Assembly: GCF_000272475.1 (NCBI RefSeq)
Contig: NZ_AKFJ01000010.1
Location: 1 to 64,000 of the forward strand
Length of the DNA stretch: 64,000 nt
Direction: 5' to 3'
DNA from: Novosphingobium sp. Rr 2-17
GTDB taxonomy: Bacteria > Pseudomonadota > Alphaproteobacteria > Sphingomonadales > Sphingomonadaceae
Below, piece by piece: positions 1 through 9,049 of this stretch. A program made the translations under genes and the position numbers. The notes under the pieces are model-generated. The model ran no database searches, was not told the origin of the DNA, and saw nothing but the letters and a program-made list of their open reading frames with translations. How positions within the stretch are numbered: the first letter of the stretch is position 1; the number at the start of each line of letters is the position of its first letter.

Positions 1-1
1 G

Positions 2-694
2 CCGCCGCCGCCGGTGGTCGTCATTCCGCCGATGCCGACCCCGCCGATGAACGCGCCGCTCGAAATGACGGTGCCGCCACTCGACGCCGCCGGGGTGCGC
101 CATACCGTCAACTACGGCATCTCAACGTCGCAGGTGGTGTGGAATTTGCGCTCGGCCTACAACGTGGCCGCGCTCAATTGCGTTGAGGTGCAGTTCAACC
201 CGGTCCTCGACGGCTACAAGCGCTTCCTCAAGGTTTATTCCAAGCAATTGGACAAGGCGAGCAAGGAAATCGACGCCAGCTTCCGCACCCAACATACCGG
301 GCGTGCCGCCACGGTGGCGCGGGAAAGCTACCAGACACAGGTCTACAACTTCTTCTCGCTGCCCCCGGTCGATGCCGGTTTTTGCAAGGCGGCGATGGAA
401 TTGAGCACGGAATTGCAGGCCGTCGATGCCTCTCAGTTCGAGGCTTATTCGTATACCGGGCTGGCCAAGCTGGAAGCGCCGTTCAAGGAATTCTTCGCGG
501 TGTACGAGCAGTACAAAGCTGATCTTGCCGCTTGGCAGGCGCGCTACGGCGGCAAGGCCATCGTCGTGCGCCCCACGGCCGAGCAGTCCGCAACCATCGG
601 TGCGTCTCCCCCCGTGCCGCCGGCCGGGTCGCCCGCCGCATTCCCGACCGCCTTGCCGCCGCTCCCGACCTCGCAGACGGGCACCGTGCAGTAA
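2..694 (+). CDS. Unknown protein with Pro-rich ends (5' end cut by window edge)
   Basis: The reading frame is open from the first bases of the window, so the gene begins outside it; a GTG at 14 is in frame but lies inside a proline run and is probably not the start. The visible 231 codons show a Pro/Met-rich stretch, then a mixed helical-looking middle (Lys/Glu-rich, about residues 60-180) with two cysteines, and a Pro/Ala/Ser-rich tail ending in TAA. I see no family motif and do not recognise it. The low-complexity ends suggest an exported or surface-exposed protein, but the signal peptide would be upstream of the window. A tRNA follows 111 bp downstream. Confidence 0.7.
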   Translation, partial: PPPPVVVIPPMPTPPMNAPLEMTVPPLDAAGVRHTVNYGISTSQVVWNLRSAYNVAALNCVEVQFNPVLDGYKRFLKVYSKQLDKASKEIDASFRTQHTGRAATVARESYQTQVYNFFSLPPVDAGFCKAAMELSTELQAVDASQFEAYSYTGLAKLEAPFKEFFAVYEQYKADLAAWQARYGGKAIVVRPTAEQSATIGASPPVPPAGSPAAFPTALPPLPTSQTGTVQ

Positions 695-805
695 GGGAAT
701 ATCCTCGACTAGAATTTTGCGCTTTCACGGGGGCGGCGTCTTCGCTAAGGGGACGCTCCCTATGTGGCCGAAGTCATGACGCCGCTGCCGGGACGATACT
801 GGAAC

Positions 806-881
<76 letters not shown>

Positions 882-920
882 GTACCGACAATCTGACGCG
901 ATCCGGGCCTGCCGGATCTA

Positions 921-962
921 CCCCGGTCCCAAGCGCTGAGCGCGACACGGCCGGGTTTTTTG
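921..962 (+). terminator. Possible intrinsic terminator after tRNA-Ala
   Basis: CCCGG near 922 can pair with CCGGG at 951-955, with a smaller GCGCT/AGCGC hairpin inside, followed by a run of six T (956-961). It lies 40 bp after the tRNA and 65 bp before the obgE start, which suits termination of the tRNA transcript. The outer stem is short, so this is only a moderate call. Confidence 0.45.
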
Positions 963-1026
963 TTTATCTGCGATGGACGGCGCCCGCCGCCCTCGCCTTG
1001 TCTTTGAAGACGCCGGAACCTTTGCG

Positions 1027-2085
1027 ATGCACTTTCTCGACCAAGCCAAGATCTACATCCGCTCTGGCGGCGGCGGACCCGGCGCGGTCAGCTTCCGGCG
1101 CGAAAAGTATGTCGAGTACGGCGGCCCCGATGGCGGCAACGGCGGCAAAGGCGGCGACATCATCTTCGAGGCGGTGGCGGGGCTGAACACCCTGATCGAT
1201 TTCCGCTATACCCAGCACTTCAAGGCCCCGCGCGGCAGCCATGGCATGGGCAAGAACCGCAATGGCGCGGCGGGCAAGGACTTGGTCATCAAGGTGCCGG
1301 TGGGCACCCAGGTCATCGCCGACGACGAAGATCGTGAGACCATTCTGGTCGATTTGACCGAGGCGGGCCAACGCGTAACGTTCATGGAAGGCGGCCTGGG
1401 CGGTCGCGGCAACGCCAGCTACAAGACCAGCACCAATCGCGCCCCGCGCCAGCACCAGCCGGGCATCGCCCCGCAGGAACTGTGGGTCTGGCTGCGGCTG
1501 AAACTGCTGGCCGACGTCGGCCTGGTCGGCATGCCCAACGCCGGCAAGTCCACTTTCATCAACAAGCTGTCCAACGCCAAGGCCAAAGTGGGCGACTATG
1601 CCTTCACCACCCTGCGCCCGCAATTGGGCGTGGTCCTGCACAAGAACCGCGAGTTCGTGCTGGCTGACATTCCCGGCCTGATCGCCGGGGCGGCTGACGG
1701 TGCGGGCATCGGCGATCGGTTCCTGGGCCATATCGAGCGTTGCCGCGTGCTGGTCCACCTGATCGACATTTCCAGCACCGACCCGGTCGAGGCGATGCAG
1801 GTGGTGGAAGAGGAACTGGACGCTTACGGCGGCGGCCTGGATGGCAAGCCGCGGCTGGTTGCGCTCAACAAGGTCGATCTGGTCGATGATGCGCTGGCGG
1901 ACGCCTATGCCAAGGAACTCATCAAGGCAGGCGCGCACGAGGTGTTCGCGATTTCCGGCGCTACCGGCAAGGGCATGTCGCGCTTGCTGGATGCGGTGAT
2001 CGACTATCTGCCCGCCGCGACCTCCACTGAGCGCCCCGAAGGCGAGCGCGAGGAAACCGACGAAACGCCATGGTCGCCGGTCTGA
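1027..2085 (+). CDS. obgE: GTPase Obg (ribosome/50S assembly)
   Basis: Encodes a 352-residue Obg-type GTPase acting in late 50S subunit assembly and stress-linked growth control. The N-terminal glycine-rich Obg fold is plain ([11 protein letters not shown] start, then the repeated GGxGG and GGxGGKGG motifs), followed by the G domain: P-loop GMPNAGKST at about residue 168, DIPGL (G3) and NKVD (G4). The frame extends upstream to 973, but MHFLDQA at 1027 is the conserved N-terminus of the family. The length fits the alphaproteobacterial form, which has a short C-terminal extension. proB follows after a 149-bp gap holding a short tandem repeat. Confidence 0.95.
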   Translation: MHFLDQAKIYIRSGGGGPGAVSFRREKYVEYGGPDGGNGGKGGDIIFEAVAGLNTLIDFRYTQHFKAPRGSHGMGKNRNGAAGKDLVIKVPVGTQVIADDEDRETILVDLTEAGQRVTFMEGGLGGRGNASYKTSTNRAPRQHQPGIAPQELWVWLRLKLLADVGLVGMPNAGKSTFINKLSNAKAKVGDYAFTTLRPQLGVVLHKNREFVLADIPGLIAGAADGAGIGDRFLGHIERCRVLVHLIDISSTDPVEAMQVVEEELDAYGGGLDGKPRLVALNKVDLVDDALADAYAKELIKAGAHEVFAISGATGKGMSRLLDAVIDYLPAATSTERPEGEREETDETPWSPV

Positions 2086-2098
2086 TCGACTGACGTTT

Positions 2099-2128
2099 CC
2101 CGAGCGACCGGGGCCCGAGCGACCGGGC
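2099..2128. repeat. Two tandem copies of a 15-bp unit
   Basis: CCCGAGCGACCGGG occurs twice back to back (2099-2112 and 2114-2127) just after the obgE stop. The unit is GC-rich and non-coding. Nothing else recognisable lies between obgE and proB; the rest is a plain spacer. Confidence 0.7.
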
Positions 2129-2234
2129 CGATCTCCGTTCGCGACGGGCGGGATTTCGCTTCCGACCACTCGCCTCTGATCGTCGAACCTCGCGCTTCCC
2201 GACTCCTGTCATTTACCCTAGAGGCTGGCCTCCC

Positions 2235-3389
2235 ATGCCGATCTCCCGCCTTTCCGATCTTGCCGATAGCGCCTGCGCGCCCCGCCTTGTCATCAAGGTG
2301 GGCTCGGCGCTGCTGGTCGGGCCGCAAGGCGCGCGCCGGGCGTGGCTGTCCGGCCTGGTCGCGGAAATCGCCGAGGCACGGGCGCGCGGGCAGCAAGTCA
2401 TCGTCGTCTCCTCGGGCGCGATCGCGCTGGGTGCGGCGACGCTGGGACTGGAAAAGGGCGGGCGCGGCAGCCTTGCCGATGCGCAGGCCGCCGCCGCTGT
2501 CGGCCAGATTGCGCTGTCCGGGCTGTGGGCCGAGCTTCTGGGCAGCCACGGACTTACCGCCGCGCAGATCCTGCTGACGCTGGAGGATCTGGAGGATCGA
2601 CGCCGCTATCTCAACGTCACCGCCACCCTGGGTCGGCTGCTCGATGCAGGCGCGGTGCCGGTCATCAACGAGAACGATTCGGTCGCGACTCAGGAAATCC
2701 GCTTCGGCGACAACGACCGGCTTGCCGCGCGAGTAGCGCAGGCCGCGCAAGCCAGCGCGGTCGTGCTGCTGTCCGACATCGACGGCCTCTACGATCGTCA
2801 TCCGAAGCTGCCCGGCGCCCAGATGATTCCGGTGGTGGACGGCGTGACAGCCGAAATCCACGCGATGGCGAGCGTCGAATCGAACTCCGGCATGGGATCG
2901 GGGGGCATGGTGTCCAAGCTGCAGGCGGCGGAAATCGCCGGTCTGGCAGGCATCTGCCTCGTCATTGGCAACGGCCAGCACGACCGCCCCCTGGCACGTA
3001 TTCTTCAGGAGGGCATTGGCACCTTGTTCTGCCCCCCAACAGGCGGTTCGCGCCATGCCGGCGCGCGCAAGGCGTGGCTCGGCGGGCGCTTGCGGCTCAA
3101 AGGCGTGCTGCTGGTGGATGCAGGGGCCGCTGCGGCACTGCTGCGCGGGTCAAGCTTGCTGGCCAAGGGCATGACCGGCGTGGAAGGGGTGTTCGCGCGT
3201 GGCGATCCAGTGGCGATCACCGACCCCGATGGCCGCGTGATTGCGCACGGCTTGTCCGAATACGATGCCGCCGAATGTGCCGCGCTCAGTGGATTGCATT
3301 CCAGCGAGCAAGCCGACGTGCTGGGTTATTCTCCCCGTTCTTCCGTGGTCCATCGCGACCAGATGGTGCTGAAGGTCCGCTCGCTGTGA
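2235..3389 (+). CDS. proB: Glutamate 5-kinase
   Basis: Phosphorylates L-glutamate with ATP in the first step of proline synthesis. The 384-residue protein has the amino-acid-kinase fold: LVIKVGSALL near residue 19, VVSSGAIALG near 58, NENDSVAT near 150, and SDIDGLY near 180. The C-terminal roughly 100 residues (LKGVLLVDAGAAAAL onward) look like the PUA domain found in full-length ProB. The length is slightly above the E. coli enzyme (367). The stop codon overlaps the GTG start of the following epimerase gene, which argues for co-transcription. proA is not in the window. Confidence 0.94.
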   Translation: MPISRLSDLADSACAPRLVIKVGSALLVGPQGARRAWLSGLVAEIAEARARGQQVIVVSSGAIALGAATLGLEKGGRGSLADAQAAAAVGQIALSGLWAELLGSHGLTAAQILLTLEDLEDRRRYLNVTATLGRLLDAGAVPVINENDSVATQEIRFGDNDRLAARVAQAAQASAVVLLSDIDGLYDRHPKLPGAQMIPVVDGVTAEIHAMASVESNSGMGSGGMVSKLQAAEIAGLAGICLVIGNGQHDRPLARILQEGIGTLFCPPTGGSRHAGARKAWLGGRLRLKGVLLVDAGAAAALLRGSSLLAKGMTGVEGVFARGDPVAITDPDGRVIAHGLSEYDAAECAALSGLHSSEQADVLGYSPRSSVVHRDQMVLKVRSL

Positions 3390-4330
3390 TCATTTCCGAC
3401 CTCCCCGTCATCGCCCTGACCGGCGCGACCGGCTTCCTGGGTAGTGCCACGCTGGATGCCGCGCTGGCCGCCGGCTACGTCGTGCGCGCCTTGACGCGCC
3501 GCGACCAGCCCGAGCGCGCGGACGTACAGTGGGTGCGCGGTGACTTGTCCGACATCGCGGCGCTGGCCGAACTGGTGCGGGGAGCAGAAGCGATCGTCCA
3601 CGTCGCGGGCGTCGTCAATGCGCCCGACGCTGCCGGTTTCGAAGAAGGCAACGTTACTGGAACGCTCAACCTGATCGAGACGGTGATCGCAAAGGGCATC
3701 AACCGGTTCGTCTATGTCTCGTCGCTTTCGGCGCGCGAGCCCGACCTTTCCGACTATGGCGCGTCCAAGGCGAAGGCCGAAAAGTTGGTCATGGCCAGCC
3801 CCCTCGATTGGACGATCGTGCGCCCGCCGGCGATCTATGGCCCGCGCGACAAGGACATGTTCGAGTTGTTCCGCTCGGCGCGCTGGGGGGTGCTCCCGAT
3901 GCCGCGCGAGGGACGGGCCTCGATGATCCATGTCGAGGATCTCGCCCGGCTGCTGGTGGCGCTGGTGCCGCCGGGTGAAGCCGGCGCTGGCCCGGACCGC
4001 GTGATCGGTCGTGTGTTCGAGCCGGACGACGGCAAACCGCAAGGCTGGGAATATTACGAAATGGCCCGTGCGGTCGGCTGGGCCATGGGCCGGCGGCCGT
4101 GGGTTCTGAGTCTATCGCCGGCGATGCTGGCGCGTGTGGCGCGGGCGGACAAATTTTTGCGCGGTGACAGCGCAAAAATGACGCTCGACCGTGCCGCTTA
4201 CTTGAGCCATCCCGATTGGGTGGTGTCGCCAGAAGCATCGGTTCCGACCGGCCTGTGGCAGCCCCGCATCGAGACGCGCGCGGGGCTGGCGGCCACTGCG
4301 CGGTGGTACAAGGACAACAAGTGGCTGTGA
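3386..4330 (+). CDS. NAD(P)-dependent epimerase/dehydratase (extended SDR)
   Basis: A 314-residue extended short-chain dehydrogenase/reductase. It has the nucleotide-binding TGATGFLG motif near residue 12, VHVAGVV near 72, and a serine patch (YVSSLSA) followed by YGASKAKAE, the YxxxK active-site pair. The substrate cannot be read from the sequence; such proteins range from nucleotide-sugar epimerases to NDUFA9-like quinone partners. The chosen GTG start at 3386 overlaps the proB stop (GTGA). A much longer frame runs upstream through proB but is a shadow. The 4-bp overlap suggests translation coupled to proB. Confidence 0.88.
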   Translation: MIISDLPVIALTGATGFLGSATLDAALAAGYVVRALTRRDQPERADVQWVRGDLSDIAALAELVRGAEAIVHVAGVVNAPDAAGFEEGNVTGTLNLIETVIAKGINRFVYVSSLSAREPDLSDYGASKAKAEKLVMASPLDWTIVRPPAIYGPRDKDMFELFRSARWGVLPMPREGRASMIHVEDLARLLVALVPPGEAGAGPDRVIGRVFEPDDGKPQGWEYYEMARAVGWAMGRRPWVLSLSPAMLARVARADKFLRGDSAKMTLDRAAYLSHPDWVVSPEASVPTGLWQPRIETRAGLAATARWYKDNKWL

Positions 4331-4367
4331 CCGGGCTTTTGGCGGAGTGCCGACTGGAACGCGGGGC

Positions 4368-5393
4368 ATGATGCGCCTGCTCAAGCGGCTGAACATCGAT
4401 CCGTACCTGCTGCTGCTGCTCAGCACGGTGGGTCTGGCCTCGGTATTGCCGGCGCGCGGGATATGGGCGGACATTGCCGGCTGGGTCGCCGATGCCGCCA
4501 TTGCGCTGCTGTTCTTCCTCCACGGCGCCAAGCTGTCGCGTCAGGCGATCCTCGATGGCGCGCGCGCCTGGAAGCTGCATTTGACGGTGGCGGCCATGAC
4601 CTTCGTGCTGTTCCCCGCGGTCGGCCTGGGCGTCCGAGCCATCCCTGGGCTGGAGCCTTCGTTGGCGACCGGGGTGTTGTTCCTGACGCTGCTGCCATCG
4701 ACCGTGCAGTCCTCGATCGCGTTCACCGCGATCGCCGGAGGCAACGTGGCGGCGGCGGTATGCAGTGCCTCGTTCTCCAACCTGGCGGGTATCTTTATTA
4801 CTCCCGTTTTGGCGGCGCTGTTCATTACCGGCAACAGTCAGGGCTTTTCGACCGACCCGATCATTACGATCGCCACGCAACTGCTGCTGCCGTTCCTGGC
4901 CGGGCATTTCCTGCGCCCCTGGATCGGCGGCTTCGTGGGCAAGCACAAGAAAGTGCTGGGCTACGTCGATCGCGGCTCGATCCTGATGGTGGTCTACACC
5001 GCGTTCGGTGCCGCCGTGCTAGAAGGGCTGTGGCAAAAGGTAACGGCAACCGAACTGGCGCTGATCGCGGCGATCTCGCTGGGGGTGCTGGCGGTGGTGA
5101 TGGTCATCGCCTCGGTGGTCGGCAAGCTGCTGGGCTTTTCGCGCGAGGATCGGATCGTGCTGCTGTTCTGCGGCTCGAAAAAGAGCCTGGCGACGGGCGT
5201 GCCGCTGGCAGGCGTGCTGTTTCCCGCCGCCCAAGTGGGCGCGATCATCCTGCCGCTGATGTTCTTCCACCAGATCCAGTTGATGGTCTGCGCCGTCCTC
5301 GCCCGCCGCTTCGCCGCTCAGGCCGAGCGAGATGCGGAGGCAAATACCGACGAAGCGATTGTCGAAGGCGAGGTTACCCGCGCGCCGGCGTGA
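4368..5393 (+). CDS. Bile acid:sodium symporter family protein (SBF-like, YfeH type)
   Basis: A 341-residue inner-membrane transporter with about nine to ten hydrophobic segments. It resembles the SBF-like group typified by E. coli YfeH: LLFFLHGAKLS in the second helix, LLPSTVQSS near residue 120, and GSKKSLATGVP in the C-terminal half. The substrate is unknown. ATGs at 4368 and 4371 are adjacent; an in-frame GTG at 4347 is less likely. The last 20 bp overlap the 3' end of fahA on the opposite strand, so the two genes converge. Confidence 0.86.
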   Translation: MMRLLKRLNIDPYLLLLLSTVGLASVLPARGIWADIAGWVADAAIALLFFLHGAKLSRQAILDGARAWKLHLTVAAMTFVLFPAVGLGVRAIPGLEPSLATGVLFLTLLPSTVQSSIAFTAIAGGNVAAAVCSASFSNLAGIFITPVLAALFITGNSQGFSTDPIITIATQLLLPFLAGHFLRPWIGGFVGKHKKVLGYVDRGSILMVVYTAFGAAVLEGLWQKVTATELALIAAISLGVLAVVMVIASVVGKLLGFSREDRIVLLFCGSKKSLATGVPLAGVLFPAAQVGAIILPLMFFHQIQLMVCAVLARRFAAQAERDAEANTDEAIVEGEVTRAPA

Positions 5394-6696
5394 TCGTGCC
5401 CCGGCATTCGCCCAAGCCGATCGCGCGATAGCCTTCTGCTTCGAAGCGCCCGGTCAACACGATCTCGTCGCCGTCCTCCAGGAACGTGCGCGTCTCGCCC
5501 GAAGGTAGCGCTATCGCATTGCGAGCGTTGCGGGTGATTTCCATCAAGCTGCCCTGGCTGCCATCGTCCGGGCCGGAGATCGTGCCCGATCCCATCAGGT
5601 CGCCCGGCATCAGCGCGCAACCGTTGGAGGCGTGGTGTGTCACCATCTGCGCCAGCGTCCAGTACATGTTCGTCGCCGGGCCACTGCTGAGGCGGTGGGG
5701 CGCCAAGCCTGCATCGCGCATGGCGGCGGTGGACAAGTGAACTTCCAGCGTCAGCGACAGCGCCCCGCTCGCCTGGTCGCCCTCGTCCCACAAGTAGGGC
5801 AGGGCGCGCGGATCGTTTTCCGGACGGGGCGGCTGGGCCCGGCGGAACGGCGACAGCGCTTCCATCGTCACCAGCCACGGCGACACGGTCGTGACGAAGT
5901 TTTTCGCCAGAAACGGCCCGAGCGGCTGGTACTCCCACGCCTGCACATCGCGCGCAGACCAATCGTTGAGCAGGGACAGCCCGGCGACGTGGTCCAGCGC
6001 CTCGGCGATCGGGATCGTTGAGCCCAGTTCGTTGCCGGTCGCGATCCACAGGCCCAGTTCCAGTTCGTGGTCCAGCCGCCGCGCCGGGCCGAAGCTGGGC
6101 ACATCGGCATCGGGCGCCTTGGTCTGGCCCAGCGGCCGGATCACTGCCGTACCGCTTGGGCGCACGGTGGAGGCGCGGCCATGGTAGCCGATCGGCACAT
6201 GCTTGTAGTTGGGCAGCAGCGGATTTTCGGGCCGGAAGATCGCGCCGATGTTGGCGGCGTGGTGAATGCCGACATAGAAATCGGTGTAGTCGCCGATACG
6301 GGCGGGCAAGTGCATCTCCGCCTCCGCCATTGGCACCAGCAATGGTTCTATGGCTGTGCGTTCGCCGGCACCTTCGCGCAGCAGCGCGGACAAACGACGG
6401 CGCAAAGCGCGGCGGGTTGCTGTTCCCAGCGCCAGCAGCGGGTTCAGGGCAGGGCCGCTAGCTGCCTCGGCAGCGGCCAGCGCCTCGCCTTCCAGCAGCC
6501 CGGACCCGGCGAGGGCGGCCAGATCGACGATGTACCTACCGATCGCGACACCGCCGCGCGGCGCTTCGCCAGCGCGGCAGAATATCCCGAGCGGCAGGTT
6601 CTGGATCGGGAAGTCCACGCAATCGCGTTCGCTTTGCACCCATGACCGCAAGGCGGGATCGTGCGTTTCGTCGATGATGGGCGCGTTGGCGCTCAT
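5374..6696 (-). CDS. fahA: Fumarylacetoacetase
   Basis: Hydrolyses fumarylacetoacetate to fumarate and acetoacetate, the last step of tyrosine breakdown. The 440-residue protein matches the full family length. Visible are an N-terminal SH3-like part (FPIQNLPLGIF), the metal-site region DYTDFYVGIHHAANIG, GYHGRASTV, the ELELG stretch, LLNDWSARDVQAWEY and PGDLMGSGTISGP. The start MSANAPII fits homologues. It stands alone, about 33 kb from phhA-hppD; homogentisate dioxygenase and maleylacetoacetate isomerase are not in the window. Convergent 20-bp overlap with the upstream transporter. Confidence 0.95.
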   Translation of the reverse strand: MSANAPIIDETHDPALRSWVQSERDCVDFPIQNLPLGIFCRAGEAPRGGVAIGRYIVDLAALAGSGLLEGEALAAAEAASGPALNPLLALGTATRRALRRRLSALLREGAGERTAIEPLLVPMAEAEMHLPARIGDYTDFYVGIHHAANIGAIFRPENPLLPNYKHVPIGYHGRASTVRPSGTAVIRPLGQTKAPDADVPSFGPARRLDHELELGLWIATGNELGSTIPIAEALDHVAGLSLLNDWSARDVQAWEYQPLGPFLAKNFVTTVSPWLVTMEALSPFRRAQPPRPENDPRALPYLWDEGDQASGALSLTLEVHLSTAAMRDAGLAPHRLSSGPATNMYWTLAQMVTHHASNGCALMPGDLMGSGTISGPDDGSQGSLMEITRNARNAIALPSGETRTFLEDGDEIVLTGRFEAEGYRAIGLGECRGTITPARG

Positions 6697-6806
6697 GGCA
6701 GCCTCTCCTGTTGGCGACTTTGGTTCGTGTCCTATCCGCTTCCAGGCAGCGGGTCACGGCGATCGTGGCCGGTGGAGAGGTTTTGCGTTGGTGTACGGGG
6801 TGCTGG

Positions 6807-6986
6807 TCAGTTCCCGAAGCGGCGGCGCTCGGTCACGTCCACTTGCATCAGCTTGCCGTCATGCACCGTCAACTGGATCACGCCGAAGCGCAGCCGCTGC
6901 AACGCTTCGATCACATGTTGCACGCCTTCGTTCAGAAGCGGGTGATCCTGGGCAGGGGCGTCGGTGGTCTTGGTGGCAATGTGCAT
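6807..6986 (-). CDS. YezD-family small protein (DUF2292)
   Basis: A 59-residue protein whose core, an LRFGVIQLTVHDGKLMQVDVTE stretch, matches the YezD/DUF2292 pattern (IRFG-V-xIxIHDGxIVQIExTE). The role is unknown; family members sit next to sulfur or cysteine metabolism genes in other bacteria. The frame extends upstream to 7040, but ATG at 6986 has a strong GGAGG seven bases before it and gives the usual family length. It lies just downstream of an Rrf2 regulator on the same strand, with a promoter and palindrome between them. Confidence 0.8.
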   Translation of the reverse strand: MHIATKTTDAPAQDHPLLNEGVQHVIEALQRLRFGVIQLTVHDGKLMQVDVTERRRFGN

Positions 6987-7035
6987 GGCTTTTCCTCCAT
7001 CTGGTGCCCCGGCGAACCGTTGGACCAATCCGACC

Positions 7036-7064
7036 TCCATATTCTCAACCTATGAAGTTGACAA
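7036..7064 (-). promoter_or_regulatory. Promoter with palindromic operator before yezD-like gene
   Basis: On the minus strand TTGTCA (7059-7064) and TATGGA (7036-7041) are spaced 17 bp, a fair -35/-10 pair. The spacer is largely filled by a 17-bp inverted repeat, TCAAC-N7-GTTGA (7045-7061). A palindrome in this position is typical of repressor control. The neighbouring Rrf2 protein is the obvious candidate binder. That link is inferred. Confidence 0.5.
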
Positions 7065-7109
7065 TAAGGTCGGTGTGAAGGAAACCTTTTGGCGGCAATA
7101 GTGAGCCCG

Positions 7110-7616
7110 CTATTCGGCGGCCTCTTTGCCGTCTGCGTCGCCGTAACCTTCGCCAAGGTCACCGGCAGGCTCCTCGATCTCTGCCTCCGCGCCGGCAGCC
7201 GGCACCAGGTCGATCGGGTCGGACAAACGGATGCCATCGAGCAAGGTGGCGGTGGCATCGCGGACCTGCAGCATCAGGGCGCGGGTGCGGCAGTCTTTTT
7301 CTTCGAGGCAGTTCTTGCACGTCTCATGCGCGAAACGGCTGGCGCAGGGCACCAGCGCCAGCGAGCCGCGCATGACGCGGATGAGATCGCCATACGTGAT
7401 GTCGATCGGTGAGATCGACAGCCAGTACCCGCCGTCCTTGCCACGCTGCGCATCGACGATGCCAAAGCGCGACAGTTCCGACAGGATGACGGTCAGGAAT
7501 TTGGCAGGGATGTTTTGCTTGGTCGCGATCTCGGTCAAGGGGATCGGGCCCTGGCCGTACCGATCCGCCAGGTGCTGCATGGCCCGGATCGCATAGCGGG
7601 TTTTCTGCGAAAGCAT
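7110..7616 (-). CDS. Rrf2-family transcriptional regulator
   Basis: A 168-residue Rrf2 protein: MLSQKTRYAIRAM start, winged HTH (IPLTEIATKQNIP, KFLTVILSELSRFGIV), and the GKDGGYWL wing. Four cysteines (91, 100, 103, 109) lie where IscR/NsrR-type proteins bind Fe-S clusters, though the spacing Cx8CxxCx5C is not that of IscR, so either cluster or redox sensing is possible. The Glu/Ala-rich tail after residue 135 is likely disordered. It precedes the yezD-like gene on the same strand, which in other bacteria suggests cysteine or sulfur control (CymR-like). That role is inferred. Confidence 0.88.
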   Translation of the reverse strand: MLSQKTRYAIRAMQHLADRYGQGPIPLTEIATKQNIPAKFLTVILSELSRFGIVDAQRGKDGGYWLSISPIDITYGDLIRVMRGSLALVPCASRFAHETCKNCLEEKDCRTRALMLQVRDATATLLDGIRLSDPIDLVPAAGAEAEIEEPAGDLGEGYGDADGKEAAE

Positions 7617-7747
7617 GGTGGACCGGTAACTCGCGGTAACGTCTGGTATGCCATGCGCCCTTCGTCACGGCTTCGTCAACCCGCACGGTCCAGCTTTCCC
7701 CTGCGGTCAAGCGTGGCAGGCGGGCGATCGAGTGCCCGCGCCTGGCG

Positions 7748-8494
7748 TTATTGCGTGTCGGGCGGGAAGTACCACCCATGGGTCTCGACCATGATCGACG
7801 GCACCGGATGCCCCTGCAGGTCCTTAGAGGGGCGGAAGCGAAAGCGCTCGGTGATGAGGCGGCAGGTCGTTGCGTCCAGTTCCGGCCTTCCGCTGGACGC
7901 AAGGACGCGGCAATCGCTGACCCGGCCATCCACGCCGATGCGGTATTGCAGCTTGAGTTCGCCGCCGGTCTTGGCCTCGCGCAGGTCGGGCGGCAGGTCG
8001 GAGAAATGCAACCGGCCCTTGATCTGCCGGGGCCGGGTTACGGCATCGTCGTAGTCTTCGCCATTGCCATCCCCACTGCCGCCACCGCCCAGGCCATCGC
8101 CGGTGCCGCCGGCGCCTTGTCCCGGGCCCGGTCTTGTGGATGCGCCATTCGAGGTAGCCGCCCCGGTCCCGGCGCGCGGGGCGGTGACGACAGGCGGCGG
8201 CACGATCAGCGGCGGCAGCATCGCGATCGGCGCGACGATCTGGGTGGCCTTGTTGCGCAAGTTGGCAGGCGCAGGGCGGCCTTTGGCAGCGGTGGAATGC
8301 GCCTTGGCCGGCGTCTCGCGCGGGCGAGGTACGGGCGGCGGCGTTCGGGCGATCGAAATGGAAACCAGGGCGGCGTCTCGCTGCCGAGATGGCATTTGTG
8401 CGGCCAGCCCGATGATCAGCCCGGCGATCCCGCCGCCAACGATCAAAAGCGAGGCCGTTGCGGATAAGGCGCGATCTCGGGCCGAAGTATCCAC
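7748..8494 (-). CDS. TonB-like energy transducer
   Basis: A 248-residue protein with one N-terminal membrane helix (about residues 10-33), a Pro-rich periplasmic spacer, a Gly-rich low-complexity stretch (about 120-145) and a C-terminal TonB domain (LQYRIGVDGRVSDCRVLASSGRPELD, then FRFRPSKDLQG). The architecture is that of TonB, passing proton-motive force to outer-membrane receptors. No exbB/exbD or receptor is adjacent, so its partner is unknown. It is transcribed alone; the 269 bp upstream hold the divergent EcfG promoter of the next gene. Confidence 0.85.
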   Translation of the reverse strand: MDTSARDRALSATASLLIVGGGIAGLIIGLAAQMPSRQRDAALVSISIARTPPPVPRPRETPAKAHSTAAKGRPAPANLRNKATQIVAPIAMLPPLIVPPPVVTAPRAGTGAATSNGASTRPGPGQGAGGTGDGLGGGGSGDGNGEDYDDAVTRPRQIKGRLHFSDLPPDLREAKTGGELKLQYRIGVDGRVSDCRVLASSGRPELDATTCRLITERFRFRPSKDLQGHPVPSIMVETHGWYFPPDTQ

Positions 8495-8704
8495 TTAGCA
8501 TATCTCCTTGCCAGCAAAACCCGGTCCAGGCCGGAATGGTTTCGTCGACTTGAGATCATGTGGTTCGGCAGCCGGCTGCCGGCACTCGAACCGGGTTCAT
8601 CGATGACCACAAATGCGGAGCCGCAAAAGCGCCCTTTTCAGCCGGTCGCATCCTTTGTCCGACACATCGCGAGCAACCTTATGAAGAGATTTGCGAAATA
8701 ATGC

Positions 8705-8730
8705 GGAACCTTGCGTAAAATCCGCCGTTT
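8705..8730 (+). promoter_or_regulatory. EcfG-type promoter (GGAAC-N16-CGTT)
   Basis: GGAAC at 8705-8709 and CGTT at 8726-8729 are separated by 16 bp, the alphaproteobacterial general-stress consensus. It lies 34 bp before the ATG of the GlsB/YeaQ-type gene. The cognate sigma is encoded in this window. Confidence 0.85.
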
Positions 8731-8763
8731 ACCTCGCAACTATGTAACACTGGAGACGGCTCA

Positions 8764-9033
8764 ATGACACTTCTTCTCATTCTTCTGGTAGGTGGCATCA
8801 TCGGCTGGCTTGCCTCGCTCGTGATGCGCACTGACGCTCAGCAGGGCGTTTTTCTCAACATCGTCGTCGGTATCGTGGGCGCCGTGATCGCGGGCTTCGT
8901 TATCACTCCGCTGATCGGCGGCGCGCCGATCACCAGCGGTTCGTTCGATCTCATGTCGCTGTTCGCCTCGTTCCTGGGTGCGGTTGTTCTGCTGGCGATC
9001 GTGAACCTCTTCCGTCGCGGTTCGATGCGCTAA
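8764..9033 (+). CDS. GlsB/YeaQ/YmgE-family stress membrane protein
   Basis: An 89-residue, three-helix membrane protein. It has the family pattern: an N-terminal helix ending GGIIGWLASLVM, a short polar loop, GIVGAVIAGFVI, and a third helix (FASFLGAVVLLAIVNLF) before a basic tail. Related small proteins are stress-induced and poorly understood. An EcfG promoter sits directly upstream, so it belongs to the stress regulon by sequence. A GC-rich hairpin follows the stop. Confidence 0.85.
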   Translation: MTLLLILLVGGIIGWLASLVMRTDAQQGVFLNIVVGIVGAVIAGFVITPLIGGAPITSGSFDLMSLFASFLGAVVLLAIVNLFRRGSMR

Positions 9034-9049
9034 GCGCGAAGATTTACAA

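Noticed and set aside
964..2169. 401-codon minus-strand frame over obgE
   Set aside because: The plus strand encodes an unmistakable Obg GTPase; the antisense frame has no domain.
2342..3385. Upstream extension of the epimerase frame through proB
   Set aside because: The extension is Arg-rich shadow sequence of proB; the Rossmann motif begins right after the GTG at 3386.
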